Source: Paenibacillus sp. FSL H3-0469 (GTDB taxonomy: Bacteria > Bacillota > Bacilli > Paenibacillales > Paenibacillaceae). Taken from it: DNA of 64,000 nt. The stretch spans positions 4,774,001 to 4,838,000 of the forward strand of contig NZ_CP150302.1 in the NCBI RefSeq assembly GCF_038051945.1, read 5' to 3'. Made by a program: the position numbers and the translations under genes. Below the pieces are notes generated by a model, which was given only the letters and a program-made list of their open reading frames with translations, was not told the origin of the DNA and ran no database searches. Below are positions 50,043 through 58,472 of the stretch, piece by piece; position 1 is the stretch's first letter, and each line of letters begins with the position of its first letter.

Positions 50043-50675
50043 ATGAACAAACTTTTGAAAATAGGCATATCAGGATTAGCCTTGACGCTAGTGTTTAGTG
50101 CGGGAGCCTTTGCCGCTACAGTCGCTCCAAAAATAATCGTAAACGGTAATCAAGTGAAAACTCAGACGCAGCCTAAAATTATTAATGGTACCGTATATGT
50201 CCCGATTCGGGCCGTTTCAGAAGGATTTGACGCCAGTATTCAGTGGGATAATACAAGTAAAACCGTGTATGTGGATTCTGATCCGAATTTCGGAATGGAG
50301 CGCAGCAGTGTGGCTTATGTGGCGAACCGGAACCTGGCGTACAGATGGATTATGGCGTATGACGAACGGGATCAACAGGGAGTGCTTGATGTAGTTACGC
50401 CTGATTTTAAGACCGACATCTATAACGAAAGTTTCCCGGCGGGAACGTATAATATGGAAACGATTATTGATATGAAGGCTGTTGCAAGTACAGACAGCAC
50501 CTTAACCGTGCGGATTGTCCAGAGAGTGACTGCGGAGGATGAATACAAGGTGAAGGTGGAGCGGTGGAATTTTGTTTTTGGGCAGGGGAAAATCAAGTCC
50601 GTGAAAAGGGTACCGGACACGGCAAAATATCTGGACCGGTACACCCTTTTCCCGGGGGCTAACTTTGGCATATAG
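50043..50675 (+). CDS. Secreted stalk-domain protein (copper amine oxidase N-terminal domain-like)
   Basis: 210 aa with a signal peptide (residues 1-24, cleavage after AFA). Residues about 30-80 carry the stalk/CuAO-N motif IIVNGNQVKTQTQPKIINGTVYVPIRAVSEGFDASIQWDNTSKTVYV, common in secreted Paenibacillus proteins. The remaining 125 aa form an alpha+beta domain with no recognised family (RNLAYRWIMAYDERDQQGVLDVVTPDFK), resembling NTF2/SnoaL-like folds. It converges on another stalk-domain gene with only five bases between stop codons. Confidence 0.88.
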   Translation: MNKLLKIGISGLALTLVFSAGAFAATVAPKIIVNGNQVKTQTQPKIINGTVYVPIRAVSEGFDASIQWDNTSKTVYVDSDPNFGMERSSVAYVANRNLAYRWIMAYDERDQQGVLDVVTPDFKTDIYNESFPAGTYNMETIIDMKAVASTDSTLTVRIVQRVTAEDEYKVKVERWNFVFGQGKIKSVKRVPDTAKYLDRYTLFPGANFGI

Positions 50676-50680
50676 GTTCC

Positions 50681-51580
50681 TTACTCCGGGATGGCCCGGA
50701 TCAGCTCCGTGTAAGAGAGGCCGGGGAATTTAAATGTAGCAACAGTGCCGTCGCTAAGCCTCTGATAACCGCTATACACCCCGTTGTCGTAGCTAAAAGA
50801 ATCCTGAAACAGATCGGAAATATACGCTGGCTGCACACCGCCGAACGTAGTTGCCGGATAACCGGGGATATCTGCCTCCGAAGCCTGCCATATGGCTGTT
50901 GCCGTTGTGCCTGTAATCTCAACCACTGTGGTTATTTCTCCATTGCTGTAGGCATAGCGGGTGGCGTCCTTTGAGGCAAAGGAATAGCTATAGTATTGGG
51001 AGTGGTCACTTTGTACACTTGCACCGGGCTTGAAAGAGTAGCGAACCGGCAACGAAATGGCCGCCAGGCGGGCCTGCTTAAGATCTGCTGAATGGATGGC
51101 CTGGGTATCAGGAGTGAAATTCTTGGACTGAATGAAGATGATTTCCCTTATTTTTTCATAGTACACACTGTATCCAAATGCCTCACTGATAAACTTTGCG
51201 GGAACCATGAGTCGTCCGTTGTAATTATTGGCTTCACTATCCATTTGTAACGGTACGCCATTCTTATAGGCAATCGATTGTCTCTGAGTCATTTCAAATT
51301 GGTCATTGGAGGAATTCGTAATCGTTACTGTATGGCGGATACCATCCCAGGAATAGTGAAGCCCCAGGGAAGCAAGCGTGCGGATGGGAATCATCGTTCG
51401 GCCAGCCAGTATGAAGGGACTGCGATCAGCGGAGATAAAAGCACCATCGATGTTGACCTGTATAGGTCTTGTGGTTGACCGGGCCGGGCTGGAAGCAGGG
51501 GCTGCCAGAATAACGTTGGGAAGCATAAGCATGAACAGCATAATGCAACAGGCAGGAAGCCACCTTTTGAATGAAGACAT
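50681..51580 (-). CDS. Secreted stalk-domain protein (copper amine oxidase N-terminal domain-like)
   Basis: 299 aa. Signal peptide residues 1-27 (cleavage after LAA). Stalk domain about 40-145 with paired motifs FILAGRTMIPIRTLASLGLHYSWDGIRHTVTITN and RLMVPAKFISEAFGYSVYYEKIREIIFI. The C-terminal 150 aa (SYSFASKDATRYAYSNGEITTVVEITG...) have no recognised family. It lies tail to tail with the other stalk-domain gene, suggesting that the two are distant relatives. Confidence 0.86.
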   Translation of the reverse strand: MSSFKRWLPACCIMLFMLMLPNVILAAPASSPARSTTRPIQVNIDGAFISADRSPFILAGRTMIPIRTLASLGLHYSWDGIRHTVTITNSSNDQFEMTQRQSIAYKNGVPLQMDSEANNYNGRLMVPAKFISEAFGYSVYYEKIREIIFIQSKNFTPDTQAIHSADLKQARLAAISLPVRYSFKPGASVQSDHSQYYSYSFASKDATRYAYSNGEITTVVEITGTTATAIWQASEADIPGYPATTFGGVQPAYISDLFQDSFSYDNGVYSGYQRLSDGTVATFKFPGLSYTELIRAIPE

Positions 51581-51660
51581 TGACCAATCATTCCCTTCCA
51601 GTAATTAGTATATATTGATTATAACGTGAAATCCAAATTAGGATAAGTATGGGGGAAAGC

Positions 51661-52143
51661 ATGAACAAAAAGGACTGGATTTTAGTAGCTTTAGTAGTTT
51701 CTCTATTCGGAAATGCTATGTTTTTTATGGAGTTTAAGCGTGTCAGTAGGAATGAAGAGTTGAGACATGAATTACTGAATGCTTATATTCAACGAGATCT
51801 AACTCAACTTGAGGCAACTATACAGTATCAACAAGATCATAATTGGGAAAATGAAACTCTTGTTACACAGAAACTAGATGATGCGATCGATTCGATTATC
51901 TTACACAGTGGAATGGAAAGCGATAAAGAGAAGGAAAATATTTTAATGAAATTGTACGATTATATAAATGCGTTTAAGGTGGGTGACGGTACTTTTGATG
52001 TTAGCCTAAATGATAAGCAACGTGCTGATTACATCCATTTAGCTCAAAGGCTGCGTACTAACGGATGGAATTACGGTGTTGGATATGATACAAGCTGGGA
52101 TGCTTTTGCTTCAAAAGTAAACAAGCTCGTAGGAGAATCATAG
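51661..52143 (+). CDS. Membrane-anchored small protein of unknown function
   Basis: 160 aa from ATG at 51661, with GGGGGA just upstream; an ATG four codons earlier has a weaker site. One N-terminal membrane helix (about residues 6-22, ILVALVVSLFGNAMFF) is followed by a mainly helical, charged domain (RNEELRHELLNAYIQRDLTQLEATIQYQQDHNWENE). The gene is AT-richer than its surroundings. No family recognised. Confidence 0.75.
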   Translation: MNKKDWILVALVVSLFGNAMFFMEFKRVSRNEELRHELLNAYIQRDLTQLEATIQYQQDHNWENETLVTQKLDDAIDSIILHSGMESDKEKENILMKLYDYINAFKVGDGTFDVSLNDKQRADYIHLAQRLRTNGWNYGVGYDTSWDAFASKVNKLVGES

Positions 52144-52162
52144 AATTCATTACCCTGGCCCG

Positions 52163-52205
52163 AAAAAAAGCCCTCCAGATGCCGTTATGGCTGATAGAGG
52201 GCTTA
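52163..52205 (-). terminator. Terminator for the minus-strand AraC/GyrI gene
   Basis: AAGCCCTC/GAGGGCTT stem followed on the minus strand by a run of seven T. It lies between the convergent small membrane-protein gene and AraC/GyrI genes and may serve both. Confidence 0.75.
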
Positions 52206-52220
52206 TCAGTAATCTTGTAT

Positions 52221-53099
52221 TTATTTCTTCACCACAGGAATCCATACCTCGCAGATTGACTCCTCATGTGTGTCGTCCGTCCAGTAGTACTTCTCCAGAC
52301 AAGGCCCTTCCACTTGCTCAAAGCCTGACGACGGGAACCATTCCGAATAGATCCGCCGCCACACATCCAGAATCGCAAGGCCTAACTCTGTGTCCCCGGA
52401 AAACGAATCACGGCTTTCGAATACAGCATACGTCTGGTCAAGCACAGTCAGGTGGTCAAGCTCCTCCGGGACGTCCTGTCCTTCCGGCAGTTCCGTTCCC
52501 ATGAGATACCGTTTGGTCCCATCTTCACGGAAGTCGTAATAATAACCGAACAGCAGTGAACCTGCGGGTCTTCCGGCACATTCGTTAATCCGGTCATGCG
52601 TTCCATCGTTCCAGATTTTCTCAACGAACGCGGGTATTTCTGTGTAAGCATCCTTGTGAACGACAACCTCTTTTCCAATGACGAGGCAACCCTTCTCTTC
52701 AACCATCCGATAATTCATTTCAGTTTCCCCTTTGATCTGAATTTGAAAGGAGAGGCGGGAGAACGATTTGAGCTTCACGTTCTTTTTCTTCGCCATATTG
52801 GGGGTCACTCCATGCACCCGCTGAAACGCTCTTGTGAAGGCCTCCGGCGTCTCGTACCCATACTTCAGCGCAATGTCGATTACCTTCCCGTCCGTTCCAG
52901 CCAACTCTTCCGCCGCCAGTGTGAGCCTCCGGTTGCGAACATATTCGGTAACAGTGAATCCTGTCAAGGCATGGAACATCCGCTGAAAATGGTACTTCGA
53001 GGTCATCGCCGCTCCGGCAATATCCTCGACGCCGATGGCGTTTTGCAGATTCTGCTCTACGTAATCAATCGCCTGCTGGAGCAGCCGTATCGTCTCCAT
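52221..53099 (-). CDS. AraC-family regulator with GyrI-like effector domain
   Basis: 292 aa. N-terminal AraC double helix-turn-helix (residues 1-105: AIGVEDIAGAAMTSKYHFQRMFHALTGFTVTEYVRNRRL...KYGYETPEAFTRAFQRVHGVTP) followed by a GyrI-like effector-binding domain (about 128-290) of the Rob/BmrR type, ending DDTHEESICEVWIPV. Proteins of this layout bind small hydrophobic compounds and regulate export or stress genes. It is 22 bp downstream of a two-domain acetyltransferase gene on the same strand. Confidence 0.92.
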   Translation of the reverse strand: METIRLLQQAIDYVEQNLQNAIGVEDIAGAAMTSKYHFQRMFHALTGFTVTEYVRNRRLTLAAEELAGTDGKVIDIALKYGYETPEAFTRAFQRVHGVTPNMAKKKNVKLKSFSRLSFQIQIKGETEMNYRMVEEKGCLVIGKEVVVHKDAYTEIPAFVEKIWNDGTHDRINECAGRPAGSLLFGYYYDFREDGTKRYLMGTELPEGQDVPEELDHLTVLDQTYAVFESRDSFSGDTELGLAILDVWRRIYSEWFPSSGFEQVEGPCLEKYYWTDDTHEESICEVWIPVVKK

Positions 53100-53121
53100 C
53101 TCCTCATCTCCCTTTCACTAT

Positions 53122-54021
53122 TCATTGTAGAGAAGCGGGCAGGGAGGGGCCTGACCGGGAATGCTCTGAGTTGTCCGGACTTTTTATCATATACTCCATT
53201 CGATGCGTTTCCTGAAATCCGAGGCTGTTATACAAATGTATGGCTTCATTCCCAACGACGCAGGATAGGGTAACGCTTGTATAGCCGCGCCGGTAGATCT
53301 CATTACATAAGTACTTCACGAAGGTTCGTCCGATTCCGCGTCCCTGAAGGTCAGAACGTACACTAACACTGCTGATTTCATTCCTGTGGATGTGGCTGTA
53401 AGCAACGACTTCCCCGTCAAGCTCATAGACCAGCCGCTCGTGCGCATCCGCTGCCCAGGCATTTCGTCTGCCTTCATTAGGCTCTGCAACCACAGAATCG
53501 GGGAAGCAGCCGACCCGCACCCGCATTTCATGAAAAGCAGTAGCATACAGCGAATGGGCGTCAACAAAATCCTCATCTCTATACAACCTTGCTGAAGCCG
53601 TCTCCTGAGGAAAAGCACTGCCGGTCCGCTCCATATAAATAAGTGAATAGTACGGAGCATAGCCAAGGCTGCGGGCAAACGCAAGGGAAGAGGACACACC
53701 GGACCGGACAGAAGTACTGACCTTTCGGGTTCCGCCTGCCTGTAATTGAGTTTCTGCCGCCTGGATCAAGGCCCTGCCAATGCCTTGCCGGCGATGCTGC
53801 GGGGCGACGAATACATTTAAATAAGACTGAGGGGCAGGCGCTTCCATTTGGACTAATGCAATAAGCGTCTCTTCCGCATAAGCGGCAATAAACAGTTCCG
53901 GCTCCTCTTCCAGCACCTTCAGGAGGTCAGGACCCGTATCCGCGTCCAGGCTTAATAGTTTTGCGGCTGCGAGAGAATCCTGCTTACTTAGGCGTTCGCA
54001 GCGGATATCTGATAGCTTCAT
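53122..54021 (-). CDS. Tandem-domain GNAT acetyltransferase
   Basis: 299 aa with two acetyltransferase domains. The first (residues about 1-140) has the acetyl-CoA motif VFVAPQHRRQGIGRALIQ. The second (about 145-285) has SSVSVRSDLQGRGIGRTFVKYL and a typical NEAIHLYNSLGFQETHRMEYM end. Double-GNAT proteins include mycothiol synthase-like and aminoglycoside-acting enzymes, but the substrate cannot be assigned. It shares its strand with the AraC/GyrI regulator, a plausible partner. Confidence 0.9.
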   Translation of the reverse strand: MKLSDIRCERLSKQDSLAAAKLLSLDADTGPDLLKVLEEEPELFIAAYAEETLIALVQMEAPAPQSYLNVFVAPQHRRQGIGRALIQAAETQLQAGGTRKVSTSVRSGVSSSLAFARSLGYAPYYSLIYMERTGSAFPQETASARLYRDEDFVDAHSLYATAFHEMRVRVGCFPDSVVAEPNEGRRNAWAADAHERLVYELDGEVVAYSHIHRNEISSVSVRSDLQGRGIGRTFVKYLCNEIYRRGYTSVTLSCVVGNEAIHLYNSLGFQETHRMEYMIKSPDNSEHSRSGPSLPASLQ

Positions 54022-54256
54022 TGGGTTTTGTGTCCTCCCCTGACTTTAATTCAAGCAGTCAATAATAGCATTACTAGCTGCTATTTTTCCACTTGCTTCC
54101 GCACATTGATTTGGAAACTGGCTAGGTAAGATACATATTTCACATTTTTCCAATTGTTTGTTGAAAAGTAGGGACTGTCGTAATCTTGCTCTCCTATTTC
54201 AATAGGCTGCATAAGCCGAAAAGAATCGTTTATACTGGCGGTAAGAGGTGATGGGG

Positions 54257-54847
54257 ATGGACCCGCAATTGTTCGAGCATATCTATGAAACGGTGGTGCG
54301 GCGCGAGCCGACCTATGACGGGATTTACTATACGGCGGTGCTGACAACCCATATTGTCTGCCGTCCGTCCTGCCGGGCGAGAACGCCGAAGGCAGCGAAT
54401 GTTGTATTCTATGGCTCCTTGCAGGAGGCTATTTCGTCAGGCTTCCGTCCCTGCAAAAGATGCCGGCCCGAGGAAGGCGGCACCCTCCGGCCAGACGCAG
54501 TCCTGGCGGCGCAGGCGGATGCCATTATGGACGGGCGGTTCGGCAGCAAGCTGACCCTGCAGTCGATGGCGGAAGAGCTGAAGGTCAGCCCGTTCCACCT
54601 GCAGCGCACCTATAAGCGGGTTACCGGCCTGTCACCTGCTGCCAGACTGGACACACTGCGCACAGAAGAAGCCTGCAGGCTGCTGACGCAGACTGCGGCG
54701 GGGATAGCTGAAGTCGGCGGGGCTGTGGGTTTCCGTACACCCTCTCATTTTGCCGCCTGGTTCGTGAAGAAGACGGGGCTGTCCCCTACAGAGTACCGCA
54801 GCAAGCATAACGAAGGAGGAAATCAACATGAATCCAAACCGGAATAA
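54257..54847 (+). CDS. adaA: Methylphosphotriester-DNA methyltransferase/transcriptional activator AdaA
   Basis: 196 aa. The N-terminal Ada domain has the four zinc cysteines Cys35, Cys39, Cys66 and Cys69 (CRPSC and CKRC); Cys35 accepts a methyl group from DNA phosphotriesters, turning the protein into an activator. The C-terminal AraC helix-turn-helix spans about residues 95-190 (LTLQSMAEELKVSPFHLQRTYKRVTGLSPAARLDTLRTEEACRLL). The start was chosen eight bases after AGAGG. It overlaps adaB by 20 bp, the same organisation as the B. subtilis ada operon. Confidence 0.95.
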   Translation: MDPQLFEHIYETVVRREPTYDGIYYTAVLTTHIVCRPSCRARTPKAANVVFYGSLQEAISSGFRPCKRCRPEEGGTLRPDAVLAAQADAIMDGRFGSKLTLQSMAEELKVSPFHLQRTYKRVTGLSPAARLDTLRTEEACRLLTQTAAGIAEVGGAVGFRTPSHFAAWFVKKTGLSPTEYRSKHNEGGNQHESKPE

Positions 54848-55412
54848 CAGCCGGAGTACAGATACTATCACGATTTATCATCATACCCTGAATCCCGGAA
54901 ACGGGGAGTGGACCCTGTGGGCCAGCGATAAAGGCCTGATCCGCATATCCTTCCCGCAGGACGAAGGGCAATTACCCGCCTCCTGGTTGAAAATGTATGC
55001 GCCTGCCCATGAGCTCATAGAGGATGCCGGGAGATTTGAGCAGCTTGGGGTGATAACGCTGCTGGAGCGGTATTTTGCCGGAGAGCCGGTGGATTTCAGC
55101 AGTGTGGAGCTGGATCTGTGGGGCACCCCGTTTCAGCAGGAGGTATGGCGGGGGCTGCTGACCATCCCGCATGGCGAGACAGCCAGCTACAAGCAATTGG
55201 CTGAGCGGATCGGCAGACCGTTGGCGGTTCGCGCTGTCGGCGCGGCCAACGGGCAGAACCCGGTGCCGGTTATTGTACCCTGCCACCGGGTGATTGGTGC
55301 GAACGGTACCTTAACCGGCTTCCGGGGCGGACTCCAGATGAAGCAGGAGCTGCTCCAGCTGGAGGGGATTCTGAATGTAAAGGCGGCGGGTCATGAACGA
55401 TTTGCTTTTTAA
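54828..55412 (+). CDS. adaB: Methylated-DNA-protein-cysteine methyltransferase AdaB
   Basis: 194 aa. It removes methyl groups from O6-methylguanine by irreversible transfer to Cys152 in the IVPCHRVIG motif. The Arg-finger helix is VRAVGAANGQNPVPV, and the C-terminus GFRGGLQMKQELLQLEG is standard. The start has GAAGGAGGA upstream, inside adaA; the stop lies within the start of alkA, so the three genes are translationally linked. Confidence 0.97.
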   Translation: MNPNRNNSRSTDTITIYHHTLNPGNGEWTLWASDKGLIRISFPQDEGQLPASWLKMYAPAHELIEDAGRFEQLGVITLLERYFAGEPVDFSSVELDLWGTPFQQEVWRGLLTIPHGETASYKQLAERIGRPLAVRAVGAANGQNPVPVIVPCHRVIGANGTLTGFRGGLQMKQELLQLEGILNVKAAGHERFAF

Positions 55413-56292
55413 GCTGCCGCTGCCGGAAGACTTCGACCTGGGGGCCTGTCTGGAGTACATGAACCGCTCGCCGCTGGAATGCCTGTTCCGCACGGATGAA
55501 GCAGGCGTCAGCCGGATGTTCAGGATAGAGGGCGGCCCGCTCCTGGTGAGACTCAGTGTGTCCGAGGATCGCAAGCTGAGTGTAACCCGGCTGCATGGAG
55601 CGATCCCTAGTGTGCTGGAGCAGGAGGCGCTGGCCCGCTACATTGTGGAATGGTTTGATCTGGACCGTGATCTTGCCCCGTTCTACAGTCTGGCGGCGGC
55701 GGACCCGCTGCTCGGACCCCTGGCAAGCGAGCACCGGGGGCTGCGGATCATCGGCATCCCGGATCTGTTCGAGGCGTTATGCTGGGCGATTCTGGGGCAG
55801 CAGGTGAATCTGGCTTTTGCCTACAGGCTGAAGCAGCGGCTGACCGCTGAATATGGGGAAGCGCTGGAATGGGAGGGGCAGACCTACTACCGTTTCCCTG
55901 GCCCGGAGGTGTTCACAGAGGTGCAGATCGAGGAGTTATGCGCCTTGCAGCTAACCCGCAGCAAAGCACAGACAGTGCTTACCGTAGCCTCGCTGATCAC
56001 GAGCGGGGAGCTAAGCCGGGAGGAGCTGCTGGCGCTACCGTCCCCGGCCGCCGCCGAGCAGCGGCTGCTGCAGATCCGCGGGATCGGCCCGTGGACCTCG
56101 CAATATGTCCGCATGCGCTGCCTGCGCGATGCTTCCTCTTATCCGGTCGGCGATGTCGGCCTGCAGAACGTGATCAAGCATCTGACCGGCATGGACCGCA
56201 AGCCGACACCGGCGGAGCTGCTGGAGCTGGCCCGGCCCTGGCAAGGCTGGGAAGCATACGCCACCTTTTACTTGTGGCGGGCGTTATATTAG
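55393..56292 (+). CDS. alkA: DNA-3-methyladenine glycosylase II
   Basis: 299 aa. It excises alkylated purines. The helix-hairpin-helix lies at residues 225-247 (LLQIRGIGPWTSQYVRMRC) and the catalytic Asp254 in YPVGDVGL. The preceding ALCWAILGQQVNLAFAYRL helix (128-146) is typical of AlkA. Third gene of the alkylation-repair operon, overlapping adaB by 20 bp. A strong terminator begins directly after the stop codon. Confidence 0.96.
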   Translation: MNDLLFKLPLPEDFDLGACLEYMNRSPLECLFRTDEAGVSRMFRIEGGPLLVRLSVSEDRKLSVTRLHGAIPSVLEQEALARYIVEWFDLDRDLAPFYSLAAADPLLGPLASEHRGLRIIGIPDLFEALCWAILGQQVNLAFAYRLKQRLTAEYGEALEWEGQTYYRFPGPEVFTEVQIEELCALQLTRSKAQTVLTVASLITSGELSREELLALPSPAAAEQRLLQIRGIGPWTSQYVRMRCLRDASSYPVGDVGLQNVIKHLTGMDRKPTPAELLELARPWQGWEAYATFYLWRALY

Positions 56293-56340
56293 AACAAAGC
56301 ACGGTCCCCTTAAGTATGGCGGAACCGTGCTTTGTTTGTG
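56293..56340 (+). terminator. Intrinsic terminator of the ada-alkA operon
   Basis: A perfect 13-bp stem AACAAAGCACGGT/ACCGTGCTTTGTT with an 18-base loop. T-rich on both sides, so it may act on both strands. Confidence 0.9.
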
Positions 56341-56366
56341 TTGTTGCGGCTGAGCTGCCAATGCGG

Positions 56367-56547
56367 ATGTGGTGGAAAAACCGACCACAATTAGACGGCG
56401 CGATGGCTACCGGGGCGAATGTAATCGAAAAACCGATTACATTAGACGGCGCGATGGCTACCGGGGCGAATGTAATCGAAAAACCGACTACATTAGATGC
56501 CTCGATGGCTGACGGGCTCAATGTAATCGAAAAACCGATTACATTCG
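56367..56547 (+). repeat. 51-bp repeat array with palindromic core, four units
   Basis: Core starts at 56367, 56419, 56470 and 56521 (intervals 52, 51, 51). The second and fourth units give a perfect ten-pair inverted repeat, AATGTAATCG and CGATTACATT around AAAAAC. The spacer half (GACGGCGCGATGGCTACC) differs completely from that of the 35179 array. The array lies between the alkA terminator and the convergent VOC gene. Confidence 0.95.
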
Positions 56548-56645
56548 GCCAGCGCACAGGCACATCGGCTTTGAGCATAGTATTTCCCCCAATGTGTGTT
56601 GCCCGCAATGCCCATCGGCCCAATGTTACCTCAGCCTCCCCAGCC

Positions 56646-57071
56646 TCACCGCCCCTTCATCATGAAGATCTGGAAGCAGACGCCGAACTTATCGGTCACC
56701 ATGCCGTAAGCGGGACTGTAATAGGCCGGGGCCAGCTCGATATCGACGGTGCCACCTGCCTTCAGTGAGTTGAATAGCTGCTGTGCTTCAGCCTCGGTCT
56801 CCACCGTGAGACAGATGTTGATGCTGTTGCCCCGGCTGCGCGGCATACCCGGCTCATAATCGGCCACAAAAAACTTCGTCTCTCCCGCCAGCAGCACCGC
56901 ATGGGCGATCTGCGCCTTTTCCTCCTCCGTCATCGGGGCGTCCGGGTTCTGTGGGCCTTCGCCCATCGTCTGCTTGAAGAGGACCACTGCGCCCAGCGCC
57001 TCCTGATAAAAGGCTATCGCCTCAGCGGCAGATCCGTCCACCAGAATATAAGGATTCATTTGCAGTTTCAT
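56646..57071 (-). CDS. VOC-family protein (PhnB/YjdN-like)
   Basis: 141 aa. Vicinal-oxygen-chelate fold of the PhnB type: N-terminal MNPYILVDGSAAEAIAFYQEALGAVV, FFVADYEPGMPRSRGNSINICLTVETEAEAQQLFNSLKAGGTVDIELAPAYYSPAYGMVTDKFGVCFQIF. Members act as small-molecule-binding or glyoxalase-like proteins; the substrate is unknown. It is divergent from a WYL-domain regulator gene, which may control it. Confidence 0.92.
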   Translation of the reverse strand: MKLQMNPYILVDGSAAEAIAFYQEALGAVVLFKQTMGEGPQNPDAPMTEEEKAQIAHAVLLAGETKFFVADYEPGMPRSRGNSINICLTVETEAEAQQLFNSLKAGGTVDIELAPAYYSPAYGMVTDKFGVCFQIFMMKGR

Positions 57072-57122
57072 GTCTTGTTCGCTCCTTGGAATATTTATTT
57101 GCCTGTACTAACCGGCTATGGT

Positions 57123-57138
57123 TATAGTGTAGACTATA
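57123..57138. promoter_or_regulatory. Inverted repeat TATAGT-GTAG-ACTATA between divergent genes
   Basis: A palindrome in the 115-bp gap between the VOC gene and the WYL regulator gene, followed by GACA-GGTCT-TGTC. A candidate autoregulatory operator. Confidence 0.4.
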
Positions 57139-57186
57139 ATAGTGACAGGTCTTGTCATAGTTAAAATAATAGATGGAGTGAAACCT

Positions 57187-58149
57187 GTGTCGAAATCCAA
57201 AAGGCTGCTGGACCTGATGATGACCGTCAACCGCAAGCGCAAATTCACTGTCAGGGAGCTGGCTGACGAATTCCAAGTCTCTTCACGCACAATCCTTAGG
57301 GATTTGCAGGAGCTGGGGGAGCTGGGCGTACCGCTCTATTCCGAAGTGGGACCGCATGGTGGGTATCAGGTACTAAGCGAGAGAATCCTGCCGCCGATTG
57401 CGTTCACGGAGGAAGAGGCGGTGGCGATTTTTTTTGCCAGCCATGCCCTGCGCCATTATAAATATCTTCCCTTCAAGGAAGAATCCTTATCCGCCCTGCA
57501 CAAGTTCTATAACTACATGTCTGGGGATGTCCGTGACCGGATTGATGAGATGAAGAACAGGATTGATTTTCTGACCCCGGCGCGGCAGGCGGAATTCCCT
57601 TATCTGTCTCAACTGCTGGAAGCGGCCACCGGGCAAAAAGTGCTGCTGATCGATTACCAGTCGAAGGGCCGCCGGCAGCAAAGGTGGATTCAGCCCGTCG
57701 GGATCTACGCCAGTAACGGCCTGTGGTATTGTCCGGCGCATTGCTTCCTGCGGGGCGGCATCCGGATCTTCCGCTGTGACCGGATCCAGTCTGCCGGGTA
57801 TGATGAAGCGGGACCGGCCGCGCTTGATCTGCGTCATATCCACTTGGACAATACGGAGGAATACAGCAGCCCGCCGCAGCAGCAGGTGGAACCAAGCCTT
57901 ATCCGGCTGTACATAGAGCTGGGCAGTGAGGGGGTTCAGGCCTGCGAAGGGGAGGTATGGTCCCCGGTGCTGCTGCATATGCGTGAAGATGGCACAGGCT
58001 GGCTGGGGGGCGAGATTCCGGGAAGCGATCTGGGCTTCTTCGCGCGGTTTGTGATTGGCCTGTGCAGCGAGGCAACGGTGCTGGAGCCGCCGGAGCTGGT
58101 GGCCGAGGTGAAGCGGACGCTTGCGGATATGCTGGAGAAGTATAGTTGA
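57187..58149 (+). CDS. YafY-type HTH/WYL-domain transcriptional regulator
   Basis: 320 aa. N-terminal winged helix-turn-helix (residues 1-60: SKSKRLLDLMMTVNRKRKFTVRELADEFQVSSRTILRDLQELGELGVPLYSE), then a WYL effector domain around residues 140-200 (VLLIDYQSKGRRQQRWIQPVGIYASNGLWYCPAHC) and a C-terminal extension. The start is GTG with TGGAGTG six bases upstream; an upstream frame lacks a site. Divergent from the VOC gene. Confidence 0.93.
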   Translation: MSKSKRLLDLMMTVNRKRKFTVRELADEFQVSSRTILRDLQELGELGVPLYSEVGPHGGYQVLSERILPPIAFTEEEAVAIFFASHALRHYKYLPFKEESLSALHKFYNYMSGDVRDRIDEMKNRIDFLTPARQAEFPYLSQLLEAATGQKVLLIDYQSKGRRQQRWIQPVGIYASNGLWYCPAHCFLRGGIRIFRCDRIQSAGYDEAGPAALDLRHIHLDNTEEYSSPPQQQVEPSLIRLYIELGSEGVQACEGEVWSPVLLHMREDGTGWLGGEIPGSDLGFFARFVIGLCSEATVLEPPELVAEVKRTLADMLEKYS

Positions 58150-58218
58150 TTTAAAAGCCCTGAAGATATTAGGCAGCTCCTGCACCCGCCACCAACCTCT
58201 CGTGAGAGATAAAAGTAG

Positions 58219-58403
58219 CTCATTGTATTTCCTGCAATAGAAAGCTTATATTTGGCCGTGAAATGATATTCTATTGTATTTCGTACATTGGAATATGGCA
58301 TTGTGGGCGAAAAACAGCCTCTGTTCAACAATCAATTGTACCGAATACAATAGAATCTATTTCAAAGCTGTTTTGACAACAATCCGTTGTACAGAATGCA
58401 GTT
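58219..58403. repeat. Intergenic palindromic TTGTATTYSGTACAA repeats
   Basis: Four related motifs alternate in orientation within this 323-bp gap. ATTCTATTGTATTTCGTACA (58268-58287) and its near-complement (58337-58356, 18 of 20) form an inverted repeat. Diverged copies sit near 58222 and 58387. No coding potential was seen; it lies between convergent genes. Confidence 0.7.
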
Positions 58404-58472
58404 ACTGCTGTCCCATCGCCTAGAATAGTATCCGAATGACTGCGCAGGAATGAGGTTTAATCTGATGCTCTG

